A stretch of 64,000 nt of DNA from Epilithonimonas lactis (GCF_900110605.1 NZ_FOFI01000001.1:186001-250000), one strand, 5' to 3'. Numbered from the stretch's first letter, positions 54,355 through 62,556 are shown. A program made the numbers and translations. Notes: generated from the sequence alone by a model not told the origin.

Positions 54355-54386
54355 AAAGGAACCCTGCCAAAGTTTGACAGGATCCC
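54355..54386 (-). terminator. terminator after the TonB receptor gene
   Basis: Stem CCTGCCAAA / TTTGACAGG with one mismatch; a long T-run follows on the minus strand. Confidence 0.75.
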
Positions 54387-54462
54387 AAAAACACAAATGA
54401 TGAAAAACTAATTTTTATAGAAACCTTGTTGATCAAGGAATTATAATCTTATTGAAATGAAA

Positions 54463-56379
54463 TTAAAACTGGTAGCTCACACCAACAGTATAATTTCTAG
54501 GTCTTGTTTTGTAGCCTACGATGTCAACATATGAAGTGTTGAAAAGATTTCCAACGTTTGCAAATGCTTCGATCTTGTCTGTGATTTTTTGATTGATATT
54601 CAAATTGAACAGATGGAATTTTTCATTGATTACATTGACAGTTGAGAAAGTGGAAGAATCATAATAAGCATCGGTCCTTGTTCCAACAAATTGGTGGTTG
54701 ATGTACAACCTTGTCGATTTGAAAGGTTTCACTTCAACGTAAGAGTTGATTCTCTGTTTCGGCTGGCGCAACATCGAAGCTTCTTCATCTTTTTCCACAT
54801 AGCTGAAGTTACCACCAAAACCGACATAATCATTCACATCATAATCAAAACCAATTTCAAAACCTTTCGCCTTGTTCTGATCAACATTCAGATATTGTCC
54901 TGCGAATGTTACAAAGTCAACAGTTTGATAAGCGAAAACATCTTTTTCCTGACGTTGGAAAAGGCTTGCATTCACCACAAATGATTTGGAAGTGTTCCCG
55001 ATACTTAGGTCAATTTCGTGGCTTTGGTTGGTCTCAGGCTTCAAATCTGAATTTGGCAGGATGTATGGCAAAGAACCATAGTTTTGATATAACGTTGGTG
55101 CGATGAAGGCGGTCGCGTAGGAATAGCCAATTTTGAAAAACAAATTTTCAGTTTCTCCCAAATAATAAGGATTGATGGAGTAGACCCAGTGATTTCCGAA
55201 TTTGGAGTTGTCTGTCATTCTTGCGCCAGCATCCAAGTTGAATCCTTTGTAATTCACATTGACCTTTGCAAAAGCATCGAAGTTAGAGATTTTTGTATCA
55301 TCTTTTAAAAGTACATCTTCTAAAGCTGTTCCTTCCCAAGGCAAAGAGGCGGCACCCATTTTTTGATCTTCATACTGCACACCAACTGTGAAGTTGAAGA
55401 AGTCATTCACTTTATAGAAATTGTACAATTCTGAGAACAGGTTTTTTCCTGTGTAAGAAAATTGGTCATTGTACTTGTCTGAATAAAAATTCTGACCCAA
55501 TCTGTCCGTTCCGGAATATCTGGAATTGAAAACCACTTCTCCATTGTTATACTTGAAGCCTGCATTCAAACCACCGAAAAACTGTTTGTCATTTCCTCTG
55601 TAAAGTCCGTCTGTGAAAGCGCCTTCGTCATATTTGTACAAATTATGATTCCAACCTCCGGATAGATTGACGTTGAACTTTTCATCCGAATAACCCACGT
55701 TGGCAGACAAGTTTTGTTTCTCCCAGCCATCTTTGTCAAAAGAATCATTGCCTTCTGCAGAAGAGATGCCCTGCGATTTTTCATTGAATCCGCTTAATTG
55801 ATAATTGAACTTGTCAAGTTTTCCTTTAACTGTTGCGTTTTGAGAAAATGTGTTGAAAGATCCGCCTCTTGCAGAGATAATGCCTTCAATTTCTTTCTGG
55901 GAAGTTTTTTTGGTCTTGATGTTAATGACAGAAACCGTAGCATTGGAACCATACAAAACAGATGATGAGCCATTCAAAACCTCGATGCTTTCTACACTTT
56001 CCAAAGCGATGAGACGAAGGTCGGAAACAGTGTAGTCATTGCCCGTCACATCTTTCAACGGAATGCCATCCAAAAGGATCAAAACATTGGCGCTTTTGCC
56101 ACCTCTGATCTTCATAGATTTTGGTTCTGTCTGATTGTTGAAGTTTCCTGTAATTTGAAAACCAGCGACTTGGTTCAAGACATCATTCAACGTTTGGCCT
56201 TTGAAGTTGACAAGGTCTTCCTCTGTGAAAAGCTTTACGTTTTTCCCTGTTTTGTAAAGCTGTTGTGGGATTTTGGAAGCTACAGTCACTTCTTCGATGG
56301 AAGTGGTCTCATTTTGTTGGGCGAAAAACGATGCACCAATGGTAAGCATGGCGCCAGCCAAAAATACTTTTCTGTTCAT
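54463..56379 (-). CDS. TonB-dependent outer-membrane receptor, BtuB-like, under B12 riboswitch control
   Basis: The 638-residue protein has a signal peptide (MNRKVFLAGAMLTIGASFFAQ) and a TonB-box-like start (TTSIEEVTVAS). The plug domain (DVLNQVAGFQITG, then ILLDGIPLKDVTG and VEVLNGSSSVLYGSNATVSV) leads into a 22-strand-type barrel ending in the aromatic YTVGVSYQF. I chose the ATG at 56379: the longer frame to 56535 runs through the upstream riboswitch. The riboswitch shows that vitamin B12 represses it, so it is most likely the cobalamin uptake receptor. No other B12 transport or synthesis gene is in the window. Confidence 0.9.
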   Translation of the reverse strand: MNRKVFLAGAMLTIGASFFAQQNETTSIEEVTVASKIPQQLYKTGKNVKLFTEEDLVNFKGQTLNDVLNQVAGFQITGNFNNQTEPKSMKIRGGKSANVLILLDGIPLKDVTGNDYTVSDLRLIALESVESIEVLNGSSSVLYGSNATVSVINIKTKKTSQKEIEGIISARGGSFNTFSQNATVKGKLDKFNYQLSGFNEKSQGISSAEGNDSFDKDGWEKQNLSANVGYSDEKFNVNLSGGWNHNLYKYDEGAFTDGLYRGNDKQFFGGLNAGFKYNNGEVVFNSRYSGTDRLGQNFYSDKYNDQFSYTGKNLFSELYNFYKVNDFFNFTVGVQYEDQKMGAASLPWEGTALEDVLLKDDTKISNFDAFAKVNVNYKGFNLDAGARMTDNSKFGNHWVYSINPYYLGETENLFFKIGYSYATAFIAPTLYQNYGSLPYILPNSDLKPETNQSHEIDLSIGNTSKSFVVNASLFQRQEKDVFAYQTVDFVTFAGQYLNVDQNKAKGFEIGFDYDVNDYVGFGGNFSYVEKDEEASMLRQPKQRINSYVEVKPFKSTRLYINHQFVGTRTDAYYDSSTFSTVNVINEKFHLFNLNINQKITDKIEAFANVGNLFNTSYVDIVGYKTRPRNYTVGVSYQF

Positions 56380-56494
56380 TAAGATATAATTAAGTTTATA
56401 AAATAACTTCCAGAAACAAAGGCATGAAAATATAGCACAACGCGTGTATAGAATCAGGCTTTTCCTCCGAAAGCATTTATTCATTGTTTTGACT

Positions 56495-56660
56495 TGGCAG
56501 GTCTCCTGACTTTCGCTGATTTTGCGCCTTCTCATCCTTAATTAAAGACAATGGCAAAGATTACAAAATCTCTTTTTTGCGATTTACAGTTGCGGGGACA
56601 GTTGAAGATTTACACTTCATTCCCATTTAATCCCGATTTTTCGGGAACCAAATTCTCGGC
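56495..56660 (-). ncRNA. cobalamin riboswitch
   Basis: Read on the minus strand it shows the expected parts in order: GGTTCCCG near the 5' end, TGGGAATGAAGTGTAAATC, the highly conserved CCCCGCAACTGTAAA, then GCGAAAGTCAGGAGACCTGC, which is the B12-box and kissing-loop side. It ends about 115 bases before the TonB receptor ATG, where it would control translation or termination when adenosylcobalamin binds. It fills most of the 317-base gap between mutY and the receptor gene. Confidence 0.92.
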
Positions 56661-56696
56661 AAATATACTGAAGTTGAAACGATAATTGAAAATTAG

Positions 56697-57755
56697 TTAA
56701 AACGGCAATTTTCCAATTTCCGCTACGTCTCGTTTTTTGTAGAAAGTTTCCAACGGTTTTGGGAAAGATTTTTCATCGGCCAATTTTTCATCCACGATTA
56801 TGAAATCATTATCCGAAGCGAATTGCTCCAAAGCCTTTTTTGATTCCAATTCAATCGTATTGATCTCGATTGTCATATTTTTATGCGTCAGTTTATGATT
56901 GATGATCTTCGAATTGATAATTAATTCTTCCCATTTCTCAGGAACCGAAGTTGGAAATTCGTACAATTTCTTCCAGATGAAATCATTTCCTCTTTGTTTG
57001 ATGAGAAATTGGTTTTGAAATTTGATGAAGTAATATTTCAGACTTAAATCTGTGACTTTTGCTTTCTTGGTTTTCACAGGAAATTCTGAGATTCTTCCGG
57101 TTTGATACGCGATGCAATCATCATTCACAGGACATTCTCCGCAAAGTGGATTTTTTGGTTTGCAAATCTCGGAACCAATGTCCATAATTGCTTGGTTAAA
57201 ATCTCCAGGTTTGTCCTCCGGCATTATTAATAAAGCCAAATCCGTGAAATATTGAAACGCTTTGGAACTCGACATATCAAAATCATCCGCAAAGATCCGT
57301 GACAAAACGCGGTAGAAATTTCCATCGATCGCTGGGATCTTTTCATCAAAACAAATACTTGCGACTGCGGCAGCTGTATATTTTCCAACACCTTTCAGTT
57401 TCAGAATATCTTGATAATGCGTCGGGAATTTACCATCAAATTCCTCAATGATCTGATGTGCCGCCTTGTGGAGATTGATGGCACGGGAATAATAGCCCAG
57501 GCCTTTCCAATACAACAAAACTTCATCTTCCGGAGCCTTGTGAAGTTCATTGACATTCGGGAATCTTTCTATGAATCTGAGGTAATGTCCGAGGCCTTGT
57601 TTTACCTGAGTTTGCTGCAAAAGAATTTCGCATATCCATATATTATAAGGATGTTGATTTTCTCTCCAAGGAAGTTGTCTGGCATTAGTATCATACCACT
57701 TTATTAGCTTTTTCCCAATGTGAAGAAAATCAGCATTTTGTTTGTTTGTTTTCAA
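56697..57755 (-). CDS. mutY: A/G-specific adenine glycosylase MutY (TTG start)
   Basis: The 352-residue protein has the HhH-GPD fold: catalytic region EILLQQTQVKQG with the MutY Glu, the hairpin LKGVGKYTAAAVASICF with the catalytic Asp in AIDGNFYRV, and the [4Fe-4S] cysteines CKPKNPLCGECPVNDDC. The C-terminal MutT-like domain is present. It removes adenine mispaired with 8-oxoguanine. The only plausible start is TTG at 57755: a stop codon lies three codons upstream, and no in-frame ATG occurs before the catalytic domain. The start overlaps the promoter of the divergent HU gene. Confidence 0.93.
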   Translation of the reverse strand: MKTNKQNADFLHIGKKLIKWYDTNARQLPWRENQHPYNIWICEILLQQTQVKQGLGHYLRFIERFPNVNELHKAPEDEVLLYWKGLGYYSRAINLHKAAHQIIEEFDGKFPTHYQDILKLKGVGKYTAAAVASICFDEKIPAIDGNFYRVLSRIFADDFDMSSSKAFQYFTDLALLIMPEDKPGDFNQAIMDIGSEICKPKNPLCGECPVNDDCIAYQTGRISEFPVKTKKAKVTDLSLKYYFIKFQNQFLIKQRGNDFIWKKLYEFPTSVPEKWEELIINSKIINHKLTHKNMTIEINTIELESKKALEQFASDNDFIIVDEKLADEKSFPKPLETFYKKRDVAEIGKLPF

Positions 57756-57773
57756 AAATATATCTTATATTTG
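57745..57773 (+). promoter_or_regulatory. promoter of the HU gene
   Basis: TTTG at 57745-57748 and TATATTTG at 57766-57773 fit the Bacteroidota -33/-7 pair with a 17-base spacer. The first bases lie inside the first codons of mutY on the other strand. The ATG is 30 bases downstream. Confidence 0.7.
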
Positions 57774-57802
57774 CACACCAAAAATATAAAGAAAATTATA
57801 AA

Positions 57803-58093
57803 ATGACAAAGGCAGAATTGGTAAATACCATCTCGAACAAGCTGGGAGTAGAAAAGAATGATACACAGAAAGTTATAGAAGCATTCATGCAAGAAATCAG
57901 AACCTCTATGTATAATGGAGATAACGTTTACTTAAGAGGCTTTGGTTCTTTTATCATCAAAACAAGAGCGGCTAAGACAGGAAGAAACATTTCTAAGAAC
58001 ACAGCAATTGAAATTCCTGCCCACAATATTCCGGCTTTCAAACCTTCAAAAACTTTTGTAGAAAAAGTAAAAACTAAAGTTGCAGTTAAATAA
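57803..58093 (+). CDS. HU/IHF-family DNA-binding protein
   Basis: The 96-residue protein is a typical HU-type histone-like protein: MTKAELVNTISNKLGVEKND, the body GDNVYLRGFGSFIIKTRAAK, and GRNISKNTAIEIPAHNIPAF with the DNA-inserting proline arm. I chose the ATG at 57803; the frame from 57746 would overlap the promoter. It bends and compacts DNA. A 30-residue basic protein gene follows after 33 bases, and the ribonuclease gene after that, an arrangement that looks like one transcription unit up to the hairpin at 58247. Confidence 0.95.
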   Translation: MTKAELVNTISNKLGVEKNDTQKVIEAFMQEIRTSMYNGDNVYLRGFGSFIIKTRAAKTGRNISKNTAIEIPAHNIPAFKPSKTFVEKVKTKVAVK

Positions 58094-58126
58094 TCAATAG
58101 AATATAAACGTATAAAAATATAAATT

Positions 58127-58219
58127 ATGCCAAGCGGAAAAAAAAGAAAGAGACATAAGGTTGCAACTCACAAAAGAAAGAAAAGAAGAAGAGCAAACAG
58201 ACACAAGAAGAAAAAATAG
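58127..58219 (+). CDS. 30-residue highly basic protein, COX24/AURKAIP1-like
   Basis: ATG at 58127 to TAG at 58217 encodes 30 residues, of which 18 are Lys or Arg and three are His. The sequence opens MPSGKKRKRHKVATHKRKKR. The order K-[MV]-x2-HK-[RK]2-KRR resembles the COX24/AURKAIP1 (mS38) ribosomal domain, where small basic proteins bind rRNA. It has its own start after a 33-base gap from HU and is followed by a strong hairpin terminator. That location, the codon pattern and the composition support a real gene, probably a ribosome-associated protein. Standard gene finders often miss it for size. Confidence 0.75.
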   Translation: MPSGKKRKRHKVATHKRKKRRRANRHKKKK

Positions 58220-58246
58220 TAATTTTTCAACGTCTTATACATATAA

Positions 58247-58277
58247 ATATAGTTGGTCTTTTGCCAACTATATTTTT
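58247..58277 (+). terminator. terminator after the COX24-like gene
   Basis: Perfect stem ATATAGTTGG / CCAACTATAT with a 7-base loop, followed by TTTTTG. It separates the HU/COX24-like pair from rng. Confidence 0.8.
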
Positions 58278-58324
58278 GTTTTATATTTACAACCTAATTT
58301 AGTAAAAAACCCGTTTATGAAGTT

Positions 58325-59881
58325 ATGAAGAAAGAACTGATAATTTCCAATGAGGAAGACGCTTCAAAGATCGCATTGTTGGAAGATGGACGCCTTTTTG
58401 AACTTCACGAGCAGAAAACCAAATCCGATTTTGTGGTTGGTGACCTATTTTTAGGGAAAATAAAAAAACTTGCCCCCAACCTGAATGCCGCCTTCGTGAG
58501 CATTGGGACAGACAAAGATGCGTTTCTGCATTACCAAGATCTGGGACCTCAATTTCTATCCTACCAGAAATTCCTGAAAAACACGATTTCCAAAAAACAA
58601 CAAACGCCAAGTCTCAAAAATGCCGAGCACGCCAAAGACATCGACAAGATGGGAACGGTGGACAAAGTGTTGGCTGCAGGCGATGTTGTACTCCTTCAAA
58701 TCACCAAAGAACCAATTTCAACAAAAGGACCGCGTATCTCTACGCAGATTTCTCTTACGGGAAGGTTTTTGGTCTTAATTCCTTTTGATAATAAAATTTC
58801 GATTTCCAAAAAAGTGAGCGACGGCGCAGAAAAAGAACGTCTTAAAACTTTGATTGAAAGTATTCGTCCGGAAGGTTTTGGTGTCATCATCAGAACGGTG
58901 GCTGAAGGAAAGAAAGTGGCTGAACTTCATAACGATATGAATCAGCTGGTGAAAAAGTGGGAAACGACTTTCAAGAATATCCAGAAAAATAAAGTTCCTA
59001 GTAAGATCTTAAGTGAAGAGGACAAAGCATCTTCGATTCTAAGAGACAACTTCAACCAGGATTTCGTAAGCATCATTTGTGATGACGAAAAAATGGTGGA
59101 GGATATGAAAGCTTACATCGAGGTCATTGCTCCCGAACGTAAGAATATCGTCCAGTTCTACGATTCTCATATTCCGCTTTTGGAATATTACAATGTTGAA
59201 AAACAATTGAAACAGAGTTTCGGGAAACACGTGAATATTCCTGCTTCCAAAGGTGCTTATCTCGTGATCGAGCATACAGAAGCCCTTCACGTGGTGGATG
59301 TGAATTCTGGAAACAATATTTCATCCTCATCAACCAACAAAATGCACGCTTTGACAGTCAATAAAATGGCGGCCACAGAGATCGCAAGACAACTTCGTCT
59401 TCGCGATATGGGCGGAATCATCGTCGTGGATTTCATTGATATGGTGGATGCGGAACACAGAAAAGAATTGTACGAACATTTCCGAGACGAAATGAAGCGT
59501 GACAAGGCAAGGCATAAGATTTTACCACCTTCCAAGTTTGGTCTGATCCAGATGACAAGACAGCGTGTCCGCGCAGAAAAAAGCATCGAGACCAACGAAG
59601 AAAATCCGAACAAGGACGGCGAGATCATCGCCCCGATCGTGATCATCGAAAAGATGGAAGATTCCATCAGAACCATTATGGCCACAGAGAAAGGAAAGCT
59701 TTTCCTTCACGTGCATCCGTTTGTAGAAGCTTATCTTACCAAAGGTCTGGCGAGCATCCAAAACAAATGGTTCATCAAATACAAAAAATGGGTAACTATC
59801 ATTCCTAGAGATTCTTTCAAGATGTTGGAGTTCCATCTCTACAACGCTCAGAAAAAGGAATTGATCAGCTTTTCCAATTAA
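58325..59881 (+). CDS. rng: ribonuclease G / E family protein
   Basis: The 518-residue protein matches RNase G: an N-terminal S1 domain with FVVGDLFLGKIKKLAPNLNA, FVSIGTDKDAFLHY, and GDVVLLQITKEPISTKGPR. The RNase E/G catalytic core follows, with IEHTEALHVVDVNSGNN holding metal-binding Asp residues and then GGIIVVDFIDM. It cuts single-stranded RNA and processes the 5' end of 16S rRNA and mRNA. It lacks the long RNase E scaffold tail. The start is the ATG at 58325; an ATG at 58317 is out of frame. It sits just after the HU/COX24-like pair. Confidence 0.94.
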   Translation: MKKELIISNEEDASKIALLEDGRLFELHEQKTKSDFVVGDLFLGKIKKLAPNLNAAFVSIGTDKDAFLHYQDLGPQFLSYQKFLKNTISKKQQTPSLKNAEHAKDIDKMGTVDKVLAAGDVVLLQITKEPISTKGPRISTQISLTGRFLVLIPFDNKISISKKVSDGAEKERLKTLIESIRPEGFGVIIRTVAEGKKVAELHNDMNQLVKKWETTFKNIQKNKVPSKILSEEDKASSILRDNFNQDFVSIICDDEKMVEDMKAYIEVIAPERKNIVQFYDSHIPLLEYYNVEKQLKQSFGKHVNIPASKGAYLVIEHTEALHVVDVNSGNNISSSSTNKMHALTVNKMAATEIARQLRLRDMGGIIVVDFIDMVDAEHRKELYEHFRDEMKRDKARHKILPPSKFGLIQMTRQRVRAEKSIETNEENPNKDGEIIAPIVIIEKMEDSIRTIMATEKGKLFLHVHPFVEAYLTKGLASIQNKWFIKYKKWVTIIPRDSFKMLEFHLYNAQKKELISFSN

Positions 59882-59890
59882 AAGAAATTC

Positions 59891-59926
59891 AAAAACTTTG
59901 TCACATCGCTGGCAAAGTTTTTTTTA
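59891..59926 (+). terminator. terminator after rng
   Basis: Stem AAAACTTTG / CAAAGTTTT with a 12-base loop and a following T-run. Confidence 0.75.
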
Positions 59927-59994
59927 TTTTTTCCTTTAACTAATATTTAACGCCCATCCTCTGTTATTTACATATTATTGTGATATTTTGGTCA

Positions 59995-60002
59995 TAATTT
60001 TG
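59995..60002 (+). promoter_or_regulatory. -7 promoter box of porX
   Basis: TAATTTTG matches TAnnTTTG, 25 bases before the ATG at 60028. A TTG at 59978-59980 is closer than the usual -33 spacing. Confidence 0.45.
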
Positions 60003-60027
60003 ATGCTTTAAAACTAAATAAAAATAT

Positions 60028-61572
60028 ATGTCAGGAAAAATTTTATGGATCGATGATGAAGTAGACCTTCTCAAACCTCATATTGTCTTTTTGGAAAACA
60101 AAGGTTACACGGTAACACCCGTGAACAACGTGAATGAGGCTTTGGAATTGATAGAAAAACAAAAATTTGTGCTGACACTTCTCGACGAAAATATGCCTGG
60201 GATCTCTGGTCTGGAAGCGATTCCAATGATCAAAGAAAAAGATAACGCGATCAAGATCGTAATGGTCACCAAAAGTGAGGAAGAACACATTATGGAACAA
60301 GCAATCGGGTCACAAATCGAGGATTATATCTTGAAACCTGTAAATCCAAATCAGGTTCTTTTGTCACTCAAAAAAATCCTTCAAAGTGAATCATTGGTTG
60401 AGCAAAAAACAATCGTTGATTATCAACAGGAATTCCGAAACTTAAGTATGGAATTGTCTTACTTGAGAACATATCAAGATTGGGCAGAATATTATAAGAA
60501 AATCTTGAATTGGGAAGTAAAATTCGATAAAGTGTCCGACAACGAGTTTGCTGATTTGCTTCAAAATCAAAAAGAAGAAGCGAACATCCAATTCTCAAAA
60601 TTCATAGAAAATAACTACGAAGATTGGCTTCACGGCAACGATAAACCGATGATGAGCCACACGCTTTTCAAAGACAAAGTGAAACCAGAAGTGGAGAACG
60701 ACAAGGTTCTTCTTTTGATGGTAGATAATTTGAGATACGACCAGTGGAAAGTCATTGAGCCATTATTCACCAAGTTCTACAACAAAACGTCCGAAGATTA
60801 TTATTTCAGCATCTTGCCAACGGCGACACAATACGCCCGTAACTCATTCTTCGCAGGATTGATGCCATCAGAGATTGAAAAAAGATTCCCGAACAATTGG
60901 TTCAATGACAACGAGGAAGGCAACAAAAACGAATTCGAAAGAGACTTCCTGGAAGACCAAATGAAACGTTTGGGTTTATCCAGCAAGTCAATGAAATATT
61001 TGAAAATCCTAAACTCAGACTTCGAAAGAAAGATTTTAGAAGATTTCAATCAGCACAAGAACAATGATCTGTTAGTGATCGTTTACAACTTCATCGATAT
61101 TTTGTCCCACGCGAAAACCGATAATAATATTGTAAATCAATTAATTAGAGACGACAAAACCTTCAGGTCGCTCACTTACAACTGGTTCGAGAACTCATCA
61201 TTGCTTAAAATCATCAAGTTGGCCGCAGAAAGTGGATTCAAATTGGTGATCACGACCGATCACGGCACAATTTATGTTAAAAAACCTAGTAAGGTAGTTG
61301 GCGACAGAGAAACCTCTACCAACATCAGATACAAGACAGGACGAAGTTTGACCTACGAGGACAAAGATGTTTGGGCGGTGAACGACCCAGGGAAACTCTT
61401 TCTACCAAAGGGAAATCTTAGTTCAAAATATATTTTTGCGAAGAACAATATATTCCTAGCATACCCAAAAAACTATAATCACTTTGTGAATTATTACAAA
61501 GAAACTTATCAGCACGGTGGGATTTCCCTCGAGGAGGTCATCATCCCGATAAGCATATTAGAACCCAAATAG
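60028..61572 (+). CDS. porX: T9SS regulator PorX (response regulator with alkaline-phosphatase-like domain)
   Basis: The 514-residue protein has a receiver domain (ILWIDDEVDLLKPHI, the phospho-acceptor region LLDENMPGISG and the Lys in YILKPVNPNQ) followed by a helical linker. A PglZ/alkaline-phosphatase-superfamily domain follows with metal-site stretches LLMVDNLRYDQWKV and VITTDHGTIYV. This fusion is diagnostic of PorX, which with PorY controls T9SS genes and has phosphodiesterase-type activity in its C-terminal domain. It fits the T9SS cargo genes in the window, though porY and sigP are not here. It is a single gene with a terminator. Confidence 0.95.
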   Translation: MSGKILWIDDEVDLLKPHIVFLENKGYTVTPVNNVNEALELIEKQKFVLTLLDENMPGISGLEAIPMIKEKDNAIKIVMVTKSEEEHIMEQAIGSQIEDYILKPVNPNQVLLSLKKILQSESLVEQKTIVDYQQEFRNLSMELSYLRTYQDWAEYYKKILNWEVKFDKVSDNEFADLLQNQKEEANIQFSKFIENNYEDWLHGNDKPMMSHTLFKDKVKPEVENDKVLLLMVDNLRYDQWKVIEPLFTKFYNKTSEDYYFSILPTATQYARNSFFAGLMPSEIEKRFPNNWFNDNEEGNKNEFERDFLEDQMKRLGLSSKSMKYLKILNSDFERKILEDFNQHKNNDLLVIVYNFIDILSHAKTDNNIVNQLIRDDKTFRSLTYNWFENSSLLKIIKLAAESGFKLVITTDHGTIYVKKPSKVVGDRETSTNIRYKTGRSLTYEDKDVWAVNDPGKLFLPKGNLSSKYIFAKNNIFLAYPKNYNHFVNYYKETYQHGGISLEEVIIPISILEPK

Positions 61573-61606
61573 TTTTTTCATAGTTTATTTGATTTGGGTT
61601 TACCAG

Positions 61607-61640
61607 GGCGGAAGAAGCGAATGCTTTTTCCGCCTTTTTC
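61607..61640 (+). terminator. terminator after porX
   Basis: Stem GGCGGAAGAAGC / GCTTTTTCCGCC (one G-U pair) with loop GAAT and a T-run. A second inverted repeat, AACCCAAAT / ATTTGGGTT, lies directly upstream at 61562-61600. Confidence 0.85.
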
Positions 61641-61680
61641 TTTTTAGGAGCAAGACGATTGGTACTTCTTTTCACCAGTC

Positions 61681-61792
61681 CAACCCGCTATCCACTATAT
61701 CTTTTTTCCTTTCACACGATTTATCATCCAAACAAGATTTCCCCAAAAAGCAAAAAAGGATGCCGTTCCTATCGGTGCTATGTTGAGGTTTG
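61681..61792 (+). repeat. diverged intergenic element, copy B
   Basis: It runs from CAACCCGCTATCCACTATAT to GGATGCCGTTCCTATCGGTG then CTATG. It shares end blocks with copies A and C, and ends directly at the left copy of the higBA direct repeat. Internal AT-rich sequence is unlike the other copies, so membership in the family is tentative. Confidence 0.45.
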
Positions 61793-61832
61793 GTATTTCT
61801 TTTGACGCGATTCCATCCAGAATTCCTAACTT
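61790..61832 (+). repeat. left direct repeat flanking higBA
   Basis: Reads TTGGTATTTCTTTTGA, then CGC, then GATTCCATCCAGAATTCC and TAACTT. It reoccurs at 62557-62597 with a two-base indel and one other change. The antitoxin stop codon begins at its last bases. Confidence 0.75.
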
Positions 61833-62145
61833 ATTTTCCAATACTAATATTCAAATTCGGCAATTCTACTTGTAGTTTAACATTAGCTTTCAAAGCAGAA
61901 AAAACTTTCATCAAAGTATCCATTGTGGCATTACTTGCATTGCTTTCAAGTCTTGAGATTTGAGCTTTTTGTACGCCAATCAGTTTTCCCAATTGTTCCT
62001 GGGTCAGATTTCTTTCTTTTCGCGTTTCCTTTATCGCTTTGCCAATTAAATCCATTTGAAGTTCATATTCGAAAACGTCACGCTCTGGCGTTCCAACTTT
62101 TCCAATGAGTTTATCTTGAACCTCGTCCAATGTGAATGTTTTCAT
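61831..62145 (-). CDS. higA: XRE-family antitoxin (HigA-like)
   Basis: The 104-residue protein has a helix-turn-helix of the XRE type (RKERNLTQEQLGKLIGVQKA, then QISRLESNASNATMDTLMKV). It starts inside the last bases of the toxin gene (4-base overlap), so the two are coupled. In HigBA modules the toxin gene comes first and the antitoxin second, as here. It would bind the toxin and repress the operon. Its 3' end meets the left flanking direct repeat. Confidence 0.9.
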   Translation of the reverse strand: MKTFTLDEVQDKLIGKVGTPERDVFEYELQMDLIGKAIKETRKERNLTQEQLGKLIGVQKAQISRLESNASNATMDTLMKVFSALKANVKLQVELPNLNISIGK

Positions 62146-62498
62146 TTTTTCTTATTTTTTGATTGTTGGTTTGCAAAATATTCTGTTCTAGATTTTACAG
62201 CTTTTTGAATTTCATTATCGGGAACTTTGCTTCGCTTTTTTACAAATCCGTGTGTGGAAATTACCAAAGTTTCTGAAGATGAGGTTTTATCCCAAAACGC
62301 CAGAAACCTGTACTGAAACCCTTGATACAGCGTTCGGAATTCCCAAATTTCATCATTCAGTTTTTTAAAAAGTTCTGGGTCGTGTTGTATTTGAGATTTA
62401 CGAATATTATAAAGAATCTTTTCGTAATGCTTTTTATCAAGACCGCTTAGAAATTCAAAAGCTTCTTCAAGAAATATAATTTCAAAAAGTTTTTTCAT
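62142..62498 (-). CDS. higB: HigB-type toxin (RelE superfamily, Gp49-like)
   Basis: The 118-residue protein fits the phage-derived Gp49-like/HigB toxins: FLEEAFEFLSGLDKKHYEKI, DEIWEFRTLYQGFQYRFLAF and VISTHGFVKKRSKVPDNEIQ are the three conserved blocks. These toxins cleave mRNA at the ribosome. It is the first gene of a two-gene operon with an XRE antitoxin. The C-terminal basic tail (QQSKNKKK) is common in the family. The module sits between two direct repeats and may have inserted as a unit. Confidence 0.9.
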   Translation of the reverse strand: MKKLFEIIFLEEAFEFLSGLDKKHYEKILYNIRKSQIQHDPELFKKLNDEIWEFRTLYQGFQYRFLAFWDKTSSSETLVISTHGFVKKRSKVPDNEIQKAVKSRTEYFANQQSKNKKK

Positions 62499-62556
62499 TC
62501 ATCTATGTTTTGTCCAAAGTTAGTGAAAAGTTTCATTATAACGAAACTATTCTAGC

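Noticed and set aside
56380-56535. 52-residue N-terminal extension of the TonB receptor frame
   Set aside because: It runs through the cobalamin riboswitch and ends right before a clean signal peptide at the ATG at 56379; it is RNA sequence, not protein.
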